Made by a program: the position numbers and the translations under genes. DNA of 9,126 nt from Promethearchaeota archaeon (lineage in GTDB: Archaea; Asgardarchaeota; Lokiarchaeia; Sigynarchaeales; SOKP01), in the NCBI GenBank assembly GCA_019057975.1, contig JAHLWJ010000172.1, positions 1 through 9,126 on the forward strand, read 5' to 3'. Under the pieces are notes generated by a model, which was not told where the DNA came from, did not search any database, and worked only from the letters and a program-made list of their open reading frames with translations. Shown here piece after piece: positions 1-6,661 of this stretch. Position 1 is the stretch's first letter, and each line of letters opens with the position of its first letter.

Positions 1-41
1 AAATAAATACCTCCCAAAGTATTTAAGCAAGACTCTAAATT

Positions 42-204
42 AGTTAAGTTATTTATTTTTGAGTCCAGTTTAATTAATTAAGTTAACTAAGTTTACTAAA
101 GCCCAATTAAGTTAATTAAGAATTGATGCCTAAATTAATTCTTTCACTCATTCAGTTTTTAAGTTTTTTAAAATATTCTTTAAATAATAGTCAGTTAAGT
201 TATT
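42..204. repeat. short AT-rich direct repeats (AGTTAA family)
   Basis: AGTTAAGTTATT occurs at 42-53 and again at 193-204. AATTAAGTTAA occurs at 76-86 and 105-115, with related TTAATTAA and GTTAAC words between them. The copies are irregularly spaced and embedded in very AT-rich DNA, so they could be regulatory or origin-type repeats, or simply compositional. Nothing adjacent, such as a replication initiator gene, argues for an origin. Confidence 0.35.
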
Positions 205-227
205 AATCATTAGAATAATCAACTTAC

Positions 228-365
228 TCATAGCCAACACGCATAAGTGGTAAGATATTTGTAATTTCGATTTTTGAAAAACAATAACATATTAGCTTTT
301 GTTGTCAAAACAACTATAGGATTTATATCTAATCCAAAGAAAGGGTGACCACAGTTATTTCCCAC
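228..365 (-). CDS. possible 45-residue protein or gene remnant, unrecognised
   Basis: The reverse strand reads from a GTG at 365 to TGA at 228-230 and gives a peptide starting MGNNCGHPFFGLDINPIVV. Residue composition is more protein-like than random AT-rich sequence, with a Cys, His, Pro, aromatic and Gly cluster at the start and an aromatic-rich end. There is no clear ribosome-binding site and I recognise no family. It may be a short gene, the last part of a decayed gene, or chance. Confidence 0.18.
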   Translation of the reverse strand: MGNNCGHPFFGLDINPIVVLTTKANMLLFFKNRNYKYLTTYACWL

Positions 366-654
366 TTACTCTATGATATTAAATCAGTTTAAATATATGA
401 TTAGTATTCGAGTAAAAAAGAGGGTATGAATTCTAAGAATAGCATATTTCATGAACTCTCGAATTTTTTTTGTCTCAATTTTATACAATTTGTAATACTA
501 GTCATTATTATTCCAATGTTCACCAAAATTGATAAAAAAATTCTACAATGGCAATTTCGGGCAATTTATTTTGACAGCATTTAAAAATGAAAGAAGAATA
601 TAGATCATAATTAGACTAAAATGTAGAACATTATAAGAAAAAGGTGATGTAAAA

Positions 655-858
655 GTGAGTAAAAAGAAATCCCTAAAAGAAAAAGAAAAAAAACAGGACA
701 TTTTTCCTGGTTATGACCTTGTAAATGACCCAATTATATCGCATGATAGCGAACCTGTACCTTATATACCTCCTAAAAAGGAAAAATTAATTTTAGATAA
801 AGAACTTATTTCCCAAGAAAAAAAAAAGGTAAGAAAAAAACTGAGAAAAACTAAATAA
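655..858 (+). CDS. small lysine-rich protein of unknown function
   Basis: This 67-residue protein starts at a GTG preceded by AAAGGTGA at 640-647 with seven bases of spacing, nearly the arrangement seen in front of purZ, so translation is credible. The product is highly charged: a Lys/Glu-rich head (MSKKKSLKEKEKK), a central proline and acidic stretch around residues 17-40 (FPGYDLVNDP, VPYIPPKK), and a basic tail ending KKLRKTK. It has no signal peptide or membrane segment and looks largely disordered. Such proteins can bind nucleic acid or ribosomes, but that is a guess from charge only. It is a lone gene about 2 kb from the purZ operon, and I recognise no family. Confidence 0.55.
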   Translation: MSKKKSLKEKEKKQDIFPGYDLVNDPIISHDSEPVPYIPPKKEKLILDKELISQEKKKVRKKLRKTK

Positions 859-915
859 GTAAGTTCTATTAGGCTAAAACATGATATGAAGATAATTGAA
901 ATCCATTTATTAAGG

Positions 916-1026
916 TTAAATTTTCGATAACCAATATGCCTGTTCTAAGAAACCTGTTGCTTTGATTTCTTTTTTAGATGTAAATCTTCTAGCTTTTTCA
1001 TTTAATCCTTTTTTTAAAAAAAAATT
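916..1026 (-). pseudogene. possible C-terminal remnant of an unknown gene
   Basis: After a reverse-strand TAG at 1027-1029 an open frame of 36 codons runs to TAA at 916-918, including RRFTSKKEIKATGFLEQAYW. It reads like the end of a folded protein (mixed charge, Trp, Tyr and Phe) but has no start codon with a ribosome-binding site, and the frame is blocked upstream next to A9/T7 homopolymers (1009-1024). Frame slippage or decay of a longer gene would explain this. The rest of 859-1154 shows nothing else that I can support. Confidence 0.2.
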
Positions 1027-1154
1027 CTATCTTGATAGGAAAGGAGTACGCTCTATAAAAAAAATATTAGCAACTAATAAATAATTCGATAGCAAAGATA
1101 AAAAAGGAAATTTTATTGTATTTTAATTTTCAATTGAGTCTATTTCTAGTAATT

Positions 1155-1748
1155 CTAGAATCTCGTATTTGTCTTCCATCTATTCCAAAAATCTTCTAGC
1201 TTTTCAAAACTAAACTTACTCAAATAAGAGATTTTATGGAAAAATTCGATTAAATCAGTATTTGATAGTTTATTGATTTTCATAATATATTCAAAAATGT
1301 CTTTGAATATCGTAATATATTTCGAAAATGACTCTTCGTCAAGATTCATAAAATCTGTTAATTGTTGAATCGATTTGGTTCCGAAGAGATCGTCCGTCAT
1401 CACATTCCAATCGTTTGATTTTGGATCGTATTTAAAGATTGACCGTAAAAAGACTTTCTCTTCCCAAGAAGCTTCGATTTCGGCAATTTGAATTATTTTT
1501 CTTTCGTTATTATTTTTTTTCATCAGTACTAATAAATCTAAGTCGTTTAGACACGTCTGATCGATTTTAAAGTGAGATAAAAATCTATTTATTAACGATT
1601 CTAAACTATTTGCGTGTATCGTTTGAAAACCTTTTAATCCTGCGGATAAGCAATGAAACATTGCCTCTGCTTCTTCTTGCGTTAGAATTTCTCCTAAATA
1701 TATCATATCTGGAGACCTATGTAGCAACTTTTTAATCTGATTTTGTAT
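1155..1748 (-). pseudogene. 5'-truncated type II/IV secretion ATPase (GspE/ArlI-like) tail
   Basis: The frame contains the C-terminal half signatures of secretion and archaellum/pilus ATPases: PDMIYLGEILTQEEAEAMF matches the Walker B/Asp-box segment, and GFQTIHANSLESLINRF matches the His box, followed by the usual LDLLVLM strand. The Walker A P-loop and the whole N-terminal domain are absent. The nearest start is a TTG at 1725-1727, but homologous-looking sequence (NQIKKLLHRSPDM) continues upstream of it to a TAA at 1749-1751, so the true protein began further upstream and has been cut or frame-broken. About 110 residues after the His-box and strand region resemble the variable tail of archaeal family members. 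Without a P-loop it cannot hydrolyse ATP. It is most likely a decaying gene; a regulatory fragment is possible but less likely. Confidence 0.7.
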
Positions 1749-1814
1749 TTATATAGAATTAATTTTCTTTATTTTGGATAGTTAAATGTAAATTAATTAT
1801 GAGTAAACTAACTT

Positions 1815-2015
1815 CTAAAGGAGATTTTGAAAAAAAAAGAAATTAATGCCTGCAAGATTTCCTTTTTTACCATAGTATTTCTTAACGGTCATTTTTTCTA
1901 TTACTCTTGTATTTCCTTCGGTTTTTAAGATAAAGTTACTGCTTAATGTGAGCAGATTTTTAGAGTCAAATGAAGAAAAAGGCGAAATCCAATGTTCGAT
2001 GAGAACTTTTATTAC
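1815..2015 (-). pseudogene. unrecognised reading frame upstream of the ATPase fragment
   Basis: The reverse strand is open for 66 codons to TAG at 1815-1817 and reads convincingly like protein, for example LIEHWISPFSSFDSKN, then RVIEKMTVKKYYGKKG and a Phe-rich end at a nine-base T run. No ATG, GTG or TTG opens the frame until residue 42, and there is no ribosome-binding site. Because it has the same orientation as the truncated ATPase and lies just upstream, it may be another piece of that gene or its former neighbour, broken by indels. I cannot assign a family. Confidence 0.28.
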
Positions 2016-2049
2016 TTAATAGAATCAATTCATACAAAAAATATAGGAA

Positions 2050-2475
2050 TTAGTCAAAAATTTCTATTATTTGGTATTTTTTTTTTTCAATTTTTTTAAT
2101 TTTCGGATCTTTCTTATCTATTCTTGTTTCATTTGTAAGGAATTTTCGAACTTTTTCAAAATTACACGTAAAAATTAGAGTTTGAATAATTTCACATAAA
2201 TCTGAGAGAGAAAATTTATCTCCAATATTAAAATAATGATTGATACAATGTTTTGCGATCTTTGGATAATGTCCAAAATCCTCAAATGTCCTTTCAATTA
2301 TCTTTTCAATTAGATTTATAATTACTTCTGTAAGATCATAAATATGTTTCTTTTCTTTAATATAATGCTCTTTTAGATGCAGTTGTAGCCAATATGATAA
2401 TAAATCTATAATATCATCATAAGATTTCTCTAAGATATGTCCAGAGATATCCTTTAAATTATCATCTATAGACAT
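2050..2475 (-). CDS. hypothetical helical protein, 141 residues
   Basis: An ATG at 2475 opens a 141-residue frame. The sequence is predicted by eye to be almost wholly alpha-helical, with amphipathic stretches rich in Ile, Leu, Lys and Glu (DDIIDLLSYWLQLHLKEHY, VIINLIEKIIERTF), a His/Cys-containing middle (HYPKIAKHCINHYF, residues about 69-82) and a very lysine-rich tail (KDPKIKKIEKKKYQ). It has no membrane segment, signal peptide or motif I recognise. No good ribosome-binding site precedes the ATG, so translation may be leaderless, which is common in archaea; a TTTATAA-like box lies about 30 bases upstream. It is transcribed divergently from the purZ operon, across a 382-base spacer with repeated motifs. 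A regulatory role is possible from position only. Confidence 0.5.
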   Translation of the reverse strand: MSIDDNLKDISGHILEKSYDDIIDLLSYWLQLHLKEHYIKEKKHIYDLTEVIINLIEKIIERTFEDFGHYPKIAKHCINHYFNIGDKFSLSDLCEIIQTLIFTCNFEKVRKFLTNETRIDKKDPKIKKIEKKKYQIIEIFD

Positions 2476-2760
2476 TTGATTATAATCAATACATTTTGTC
2501 GGCGTTATAAAGTATATTTATTTAATAGTTTAAATATTTGATCCTAAATAGTCACTTTTAAATTAAGGATTAAAGAAATAGCGGAGTATGACATCGATTT
2601 ATCAAGTTTTTTACCTATATAATCACTTAGAAAAATTATATTTAATGTAGAACCCGAGAAAATTAGTATTAAAATATTTATTGTAACTAAATAGTCACTT
2701 GTTTAATAAGTAGATTTAAATATCCCAATTATCTATTTATAAAATAAATAACTAAGGATT

Positions 2761-2773
2761 TTATATATTTAAA
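2761..2773 (+). promoter_or_regulatory. candidate archaeal TATA box of the purZ operon
   Basis: TTATATATTTAAA matches the general archaeal TATA-box style and is preceded by a purine-rich AAGGA (2754-2758) that could act as a BRE. A start of transcription about 25 bases downstream, near 2795, would give a leader of roughly 60 bases before the ATG at 2858. Background AT content is so high that other TATA-like words nearby (for example around 2735-2745) cannot be excluded. Confidence 0.33.
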
Positions 2774-2788
2774 GTTTTAAAAATACGT

Positions 2789-2813
2789 CTAAACCTGATT
2801 TAGGAGTTTTTTT
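2789..2813 (+). terminator. small hairpin plus T7 run in the operon leader
   Basis: CTAAA at 2789-2793 pairs with TTTAG at 2799-2803 around a five-base loop, and seven T residues follow at 2807-2813. The layout resembles a weak intrinsic terminator or attenuator just in front of the first operon gene. The stem is short and AT-rich, so it may be chance; T runs alone can terminate archaeal RNA polymerase. Confidence 0.22.
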
Positions 2814-2857
2814 ATATCACTTTAAATAATTGAATATGAAAAAATTATAAAGGGAAA

Positions 2858-4486
2858 ATGATAAAAAATTCTTTTATTTGCATTCCAGGTATAGGGATAA
2901 AGACTGAAGAATATTTATGGAATCAAGGTATTATGAATTGGGACATTTTCAAGAAAAAAACTCAAATAAAAGGTTTAAGTAAAAGTAAACAAATTTTAAT
3001 AAAAAATTATTTAAAAAAGATTGAAAACGAGGACAGTCGAAATCGAGCTTTATACTATGCTGAAAATCTGCCAACTAAGGAAATTTGGCGAGTTTATAAT
3101 GATTTTATTGATAAGACTATTTTTTTAGATATCGAAACTACTGGATTATCTTTATATTATCATAAAATTACCGTTATTGGAACTTATAATGGTAAAGAAG
3201 TAAAGATTTTTATAAAAGATAATAATTTAGAAGAAATTATTGATTATCTTAAAAGTTATGAAATAATAATCACCTTTAATGGAAAACTATTTGACATTCC
3301 CTTTATTCAAAAGAAATTTCCAGAAATAAATATTCCACCGATTCATATAGATTTAAGATATCTCCTAAGAAATCTTGGTTATAAGGGTCCTTTAAAAAAA
3401 ATTGAAAAAAAATTAAACATTCCAAGACCTGATAATTTACAAGAAATTAGTGGAAGAGAGGCAATTTCATTTTGGAATAAATTTCTAAGAGGGGATAATA
3501 AATCGTTAGAGACTCTTATTTTATATAATATCTATGATGTTTTAAATTTGAAATATCTAATGGACTTATGTTATATTAAAAAACTTTCAAAACTTCAATT
3601 AGAGCTATCAAAAAACAAAAAAGAAAGTATTCTATACTATTTAAATAATAAAAAGTATGAAAATTGGAACAATATATTTTTAGAGATTTTTAATAAGGAA
3701 ATTAAATTCCTAAAAAATAAATATAATTTGATTAGTCCAAAATTGAAAACTCGGGAAAAAAAGAATGGAATAATAGAAATGTATCTTAATGAAAATTTGC
3801 TCTGTAGTGTTGATTCTAAAATGATTGAAAGAGTCACTATTAATTTAGATAATATAATTCAGAAAATTAAAAAAAAAAATGAGTCATGTATATCGATTGG
3901 AATAGACCTAACCGGTTCTGAAAAGAGAAGTTCCGGATTTTGTATTCTTAGAGAAAAAGAGGCTTATTTAGCACCTCTAAATAGTGATGATGAGATTATA
4001 TCAGAGACAATTAAAGCAAATCCAAATGTTATTTCCATTGATTCTCCTCTTGGGTTACCTAAGGGAAGGTGTTGTGCTGAGGATTCATGTGACTGCAGAA
4101 AGTTTGGAATTCTTCGTGAATGTGAAAGAATTCTAAAAGGTAGAGGTATAAATGTATATCCTTGTCTAATCCCGAGTATGCAAAAATTAACTCTTAGAGG
4201 AATAAAATTATCTAAGATATTTCGTGAAAAAGGTTTTAAAGTTATTGAAAGTTATCCAGGTGCTGCTCAAGATATATTATGTATTCCTCGAAAACGAGTT
4301 GATTTGGAAGAATTAGAAGAGGAATTAAAGAATTTAGGTATAAATTTAGAATCTAAAAATGAAAAAATTTCCCACGATGAACTTGATGCTTTTACATCAG
4401 CTCTTGTTGGATATTTTTATCTTGCTGATGAATATGAAGCTCTAGGAAATAAAGAGGAAGAACATTTAATTATTCCAAGATTATAA
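2858..4486 (+). CDS. YprB-like DEDD exonuclease fused to a DUF429 RNase-H-fold domain
   Basis: This 542-residue protein joins two nuclease-like domains. A helix-hairpin-helix-like segment (IPGIGIKTEEYL, residues 9-20) comes first. Residues about 85-240 form a YprB-type (RNase_H_2) 3'-5' exonuclease with the full DEDDy set: D91 and E93 in FLDIETTGL, D146 in FNGKLFD, and Y223 with D227 in YNIYDVLN. After a Lys-rich helical linker (about 245-340), residues 345-530 match DUF429: IGIDLTGS (D350), IDSPLGLPKGR (D395), RECER, ESYPG and HDELDAFTSAL (D507, D510). A Cys cluster at 405-413 (CC-x5-C-x-C) could bind metal. The ATG has AAAGGG a few bases upstream. It is the first gene of the operon, 25 bases before purZ. 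A role in DNA degradation or quality control is inferred; substrate is unknown. Family assignment is firm for the exonuclease and good for DUF429. Confidence 0.83.
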   Translation: MIKNSFICIPGIGIKTEEYLWNQGIMNWDIFKKKTQIKGLSKSKQILIKNYLKKIENEDSRNRALYYAENLPTKEIWRVYNDFIDKTIFLDIETTGLSLYYHKITVIGTYNGKEVKIFIKDNNLEEIIDYLKSYEIIITFNGKLFDIPFIQKKFPEINIPPIHIDLRYLLRNLGYKGPLKKIEKKLNIPRPDNLQEISGREAISFWNKFLRGDNKSLETLILYNIYDVLNLKYLMDLCYIKKLSKLQLELSKNKKESILYYLNNKKYENWNNIFLEIFNKEIKFLKNKYNLISPKLKTREKKNGIIEMYLNENLLCSVDSKMIERVTINLDNIIQKIKKKNESCISIGIDLTGSEKRSSGFCILREKEAYLAPLNSDDEIISETIKANPNVISIDSPLGLPKGRCCAEDSCDCRKFGILRECERILKGRGINVYPCLIPSMQKLTLRGIKLSKIFREKGFKVIESYPGAAQDILCIPRKRVDLEELEEELKNLGINLESKNEKISHDELDAFTSALVGYFYLADEYEALGNKEEEHLIIPRL

Positions 4487-4511
4487 TAGTAACAAATAAA
4501 GGTGAATAAAT

Positions 4512-5564
4512 TTGACTATTGCTATTGTAGTTGGAGGACAATTAGGATCTGAAGGAAAAGGGAAGGTGACCGCTCATCTATGTCGGTTTCATGATTATAA
4601 CGTTGCGGTTAGGTGTGGTGGACCGAATTCAGGACATACAATTTATATCAATAAAAAGCCTATTGTTTTAAGGCAAATTCCCGCGGGAATCGTGAACCCA
4701 GAATCAACATTATATCTTGCGGCAGGATGTCTCATTGATGTGGATGTATTATTAGAAGAAATCAATAAGTTTAATCTATTACCTGAAAGATTAGGTATTG
4801 ATCGTAATGCTGCTATTATAGACAATGGATATGATCAAGAAGAAATTAACAATGATTTGGGTAATCGTATAGGCTCAACATGCTCAGGAACAGGTATTGC
4901 CGTTGCAAAACGGGTTTTAAGATCTAAAGATGTAAAATTAGCGAAAGACATACCCGAATTTAAGCAATATATAACCAATGTTTCAAAAAAAATTATGGAA
5001 CATTATTCAATTAAAGATAAAATTATAATTGAGGGAACTCAAGGATATGGGCTTTCTGTATATCATAGTCAATATTATCCTTATGCAACGAGTAGGGATA
5101 CAACAGCTGCAGCATTTATAAGTGAAGTTGGCATAAGTCCCTTAATAGTTTCAAATATTATTATGGTAATAAGGACATTTCCTATTAGAGTAGGAGGAAA
5201 TTCTGGACCTTTACCATATGAAATTGATTGGGAAACAGTAAGAAGTGAGAGTAATTATCCTTATAAAATTCAAGAATATACGTCTGTGACAAAAAGATTA
5301 AGACGAGTTGCAAGATTTGATATTGACTTAGTTGAAAAAGCGGTTTTAGTGAATAAACCCTCTGAAATAGCATTAATGGGAACTGACTATCTTGATTATA
5401 AAAATAAGAATGCCATAACTTTTGAAGAGTTAACTTATGAAACTAAATCATTCATTCAATATATTGAAAAGGAATTAGGAATTCACATAAATTTAATTGG
5501 TACGGGACCTACGGATAAAGAAACTATTGATAAAAAAATAATAAAGGTGGTTAAATATAGCTAA
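4512..5564 (+). CDS. purZ: PurZ-family N6-succino-2-amino-deoxyadenylate synthetase (PurA homologue)
   Basis: The 350-residue protein has the PurA fold signatures but carries VVGGQLGSEGKGK at residues 6-18, with Ser13 where PurA has its catalytic Asp. That Asp-to-Ser change is the mark of phage PurZ, which condenses dGMP with aspartate to make the dZMP precursor. Other PurZ-like features, compared with sequences recalled from memory, are GPNSGHT (37-43, His42), IGST at 120-123, YPYATSRDTTAAAF (189-202) and PIRVGGNSG (224-232). VTKRLRRV (259-266) holds the usual Arg residues. TDYLD (291-295) keeps an Asp at 292 that aligns with the guanine-binding Asp of archaeal PurA, whereas phage VC8 PurZ has Asn, so GTP use as in PurZ0 is likely. 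Length matches archaeal PurA (about 340) rather than the bacterial form (about 430). The TTG start has AAAGGTGA (4498-4505) six bases upstream, and an in-frame stop just above leaves no earlier start. A diverged PurA is the alternative. Confidence 0.85.
   Translation: MTIAIVVGGQLGSEGKGKVTAHLCRFHDYNVAVRCGGPNSGHTIYINKKPIVLRQIPAGIVNPESTLYLAAGCLIDVDVLLEEINKFNLLPERLGIDRNAAIIDNGYDQEEINNDLGNRIGSTCSGTGIAVAKRVLRSKDVKLAKDIPEFKQYITNVSKKIMEHYSIKDKIIIEGTQGYGLSVYHSQYYPYATSRDTTAAAFISEVGISPLIVSNIIMVIRTFPIRVGGNSGPLPYEIDWETVRSESNYPYKIQEYTSVTKRLRRVARFDIDLVEKAVLVNKPSEIALMGTDYLDYKNKNAITFEELTYETKSFIQYIEKELGIHINLIGTGPTDKETIDKKIIKVVKYS
5543..5550 (+). promoter_or_regulatory. ribosome-binding site selecting an ATA start at 5557
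   Basis: AAAGGTGG lies inside the end of purZ, exactly six bases before ATA at 5557-5559. The same spacing separates AAAGGTGA from the purZ TTG start, and seven bases separate it from the GTG at 655. No ATG, GTG or TTG occurs in frame until TTG 5692, which has no such site. Confidence 0.55.
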
Positions 5565-6642
5565 AAAAAAAAGTAAGAAAACAACAACAGAATCTATAAA
5601 AAGGAAATCCACTAGTGAAAAAATTCAAAATGAATCTGATAAAGGAAAAGAAAGCGAAGAAAATAGTGTAAGTAAACCCATTAAAGAAATCTTGAGATGT
5701 CAAGAATCAGATCCTGAAGGAGAAAATGGTGTACTTTTAAGTAATGAAATAATTCGTATGGTAACAAGATATAAACTAATTGAAAACTTTGATATTAAAA
5801 ATATTAAACCTGCAGGTTATGAACTTAGAATAGGAAATAGATACTCTAGTCATGGGGAAATTGAGAAATTAAAAGGTAGAGGAGCTAAAATAGATATAAA
5901 ACCGTTCGATTGCATTATTATCTCTACGGAGGAGATAATTAATATGCCTGGATTTTTAATAGCAAGATGGAATCTCCGAGTACATTGGGTATATGAAGGT
6001 TTACTTTGGTTAGGTGCACCTCAAGTTGATCCCTGTTATTCCGGACATCTTTTTTGTCCAATATTCAATTTATCAAATAAGACGGTTACTTTAAAGAAAG
6101 GAGAGCCATTAGCATTAATTGATTTTGTTAGAACTACTGAACTTAAAACGGAAGAAATAGTAAAACAAGAGGAGTGGGTGAAAGAAGAAAAAGGATTAGA
6201 AAATAAGATTTTGGTTAAAAAGTATGGCCCCCAGAGTCGTTTCTCCCTTGAAGATTATAACTATCAATTAGAAAGTGGTTTGTTTACTGAAGTTGCTCAA
6301 AAAATTCCTGATTTGGAAGTTCAACTCAAGGCTGATGTTAATAAAGTTCGTAAACGCTTAGATGTTTTTACCACAATTGTTATATCGCTTATTTCTGTTT
6401 TATTAACAACTCTTTCAATTATGATAGCAGTATCTGCCCAACCATTTACAATTAATGTACTTAGTTTTTTAAATACTTTAGGGCTAATCATTTCCATATT
6501 TGCTATTATTCTCAGTATAATTCTCTTTCTTTTTGCTCGATTTGCGTTTCCTAGAAAGATTAACAATAATGTCAAGAAGACAGAAAATCTTGTCAAGAGA
6601 GCCGAACGATTAGTAGAGAGGGCAAAGCAGATAAATAAGTAG
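5557..6642 (+). CDS. membrane-anchored dUTPase/dCTP-deaminase-fold protein, non-canonical active site
   Basis: From an ATA start the protein has 361 residues; the first ordinary start (TTG 5692) would give 316. The frame is open from 5545, overlaps purZ by eight bases and has a good ribosome-binding site, and the extra N-terminus reads as a Lys/Ser-rich tail beginning (M)AKKKSKKTTTE. Residues about 58-195 match the dCTP deaminase/dUTPase fold: GVLLSNEIIRM, PAGYELRIGNRY, and APQVDPCYSGHL followed by LSNKTVTLKKGEPLALIDF. The Asp of VDP (D158) is kept, but the Glu that dCTP deaminases carry ten residues later is Pro (P168), and the usual RSS motif is RWN, so ordinary deamination is unlikely. A charged helical region is followed by two membrane helices (about 270-294 and 301-327) and a basic amphipathic tail. 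It may hydrolyse or sense a dNTP at the membrane; this is inference. Confidence 0.72.
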   Translation: MAKKKSKKTTTESIKRKSTSEKIQNESDKGKESEENSVSKPIKEILRCQESDPEGENGVLLSNEIIRMVTRYKLIENFDIKNIKPAGYELRIGNRYSSHGEIEKLKGRGAKIDIKPFDCIIISTEEIINMPGFLIARWNLRVHWVYEGLLWLGAPQVDPCYSGHLFCPIFNLSNKTVTLKKGEPLALIDFVRTTELKTEEIVKQEEWVKEEKGLENKILVKKYGPQSRFSLEDYNYQLESGLFTEVAQKIPDLEVQLKADVNKVRKRLDVFTTIVISLISVLLTTLSIMIAVSAQPFTINVLSFLNTLGLIISIFAIILSIILFLFARFAFPRKINNNVKKTENLVKRAERLVERAKQINK

Positions 6643-6661
6643 AGTATTATGAAAAAGATTT

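Larger units (their letters stand above)
1..654. other. AT-rich region without a convincing gene
   Basis: No long reading frame, tRNA, rRNA or CRISPR pattern is visible here. The first 205 bases are dominated by AGTTAA/TTAATTAA-type repeats, entered separately. The only coding-like signal is a 45-codon reverse frame at 228-365. The last 15 bases hold the ribosome-binding site of the small gene that starts at 655. Confidence 0.6.
2476..2857. promoter_or_regulatory. divergent intergenic region with spaced CTAxATAxTCACTT motifs
   Basis: No gene is visible in this 382-base spacer. CTAAATAGTCACTT occurs exactly at 2544-2557 and 2687-2700, a variant CTATATAATCACTT at 2614-2627, and a weaker partial copy ending TATATCACTT at 2813-2822. 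The first three are about 70 and 73 bases apart, close to seven helical turns each, in the same orientation. This looks like operator sites or iterons placed between the reverse gene at 2475 and the operon at 2858. Which protein binds them is unknown. Confidence 0.4.

Noticed and set aside
1..654. tRNA, CRISPR array or replication origin
   Set aside because: No cloverleaf, no regular repeat-spacer pattern, and the AT-rich repeats are irregular with no initiator gene nearby.
982..1204. AAATCTTCTAGCTTTT repeated at 982-997 and 1189-1204
   Set aside because: It falls in different reading frames of two reverse-strand remnants (KARRF versus KLEDF) with no similarity beyond it, so it is probably chance in AT-rich DNA.
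1155..1727. Complete secretion ATPase gene starting at TTG 1727
   Set aside because: The P-loop half is missing and family-like sequence continues upstream of the TTG to a stop.
4512..5564. Ordinary housekeeping adenylosuccinate synthetase (PurA)
   Set aside because: The catalytic Asp is Ser, and several PurZ-type words (IGST, PIRVGG-x-SG, TSRD) occur together. PurA remains the fallback if Ser13 proves to be an error.
6321..6596. Reverse-strand and out-of-phase frames inside operon genes (for example 3637-3837, 5185-5373, 6321-6596, 7385-7582, 8190-8375)
   Set aside because: They overlap well-supported genes, lack ribosome-binding sites and show low-complexity composition expected from antisense reading.
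5692..6642. TTG at 5692 as the start of the dUTPase-fold gene
   Set aside because: It has no ribosome-binding site, while the frame is open and coding-like upstream to a strong site six bases before ATA 5557.
5692..6642. Functional dCTP deaminase
   Set aside because: The Glu needed for deamination is replaced by Pro and the RSS motif is changed, so only the fold is claimed.
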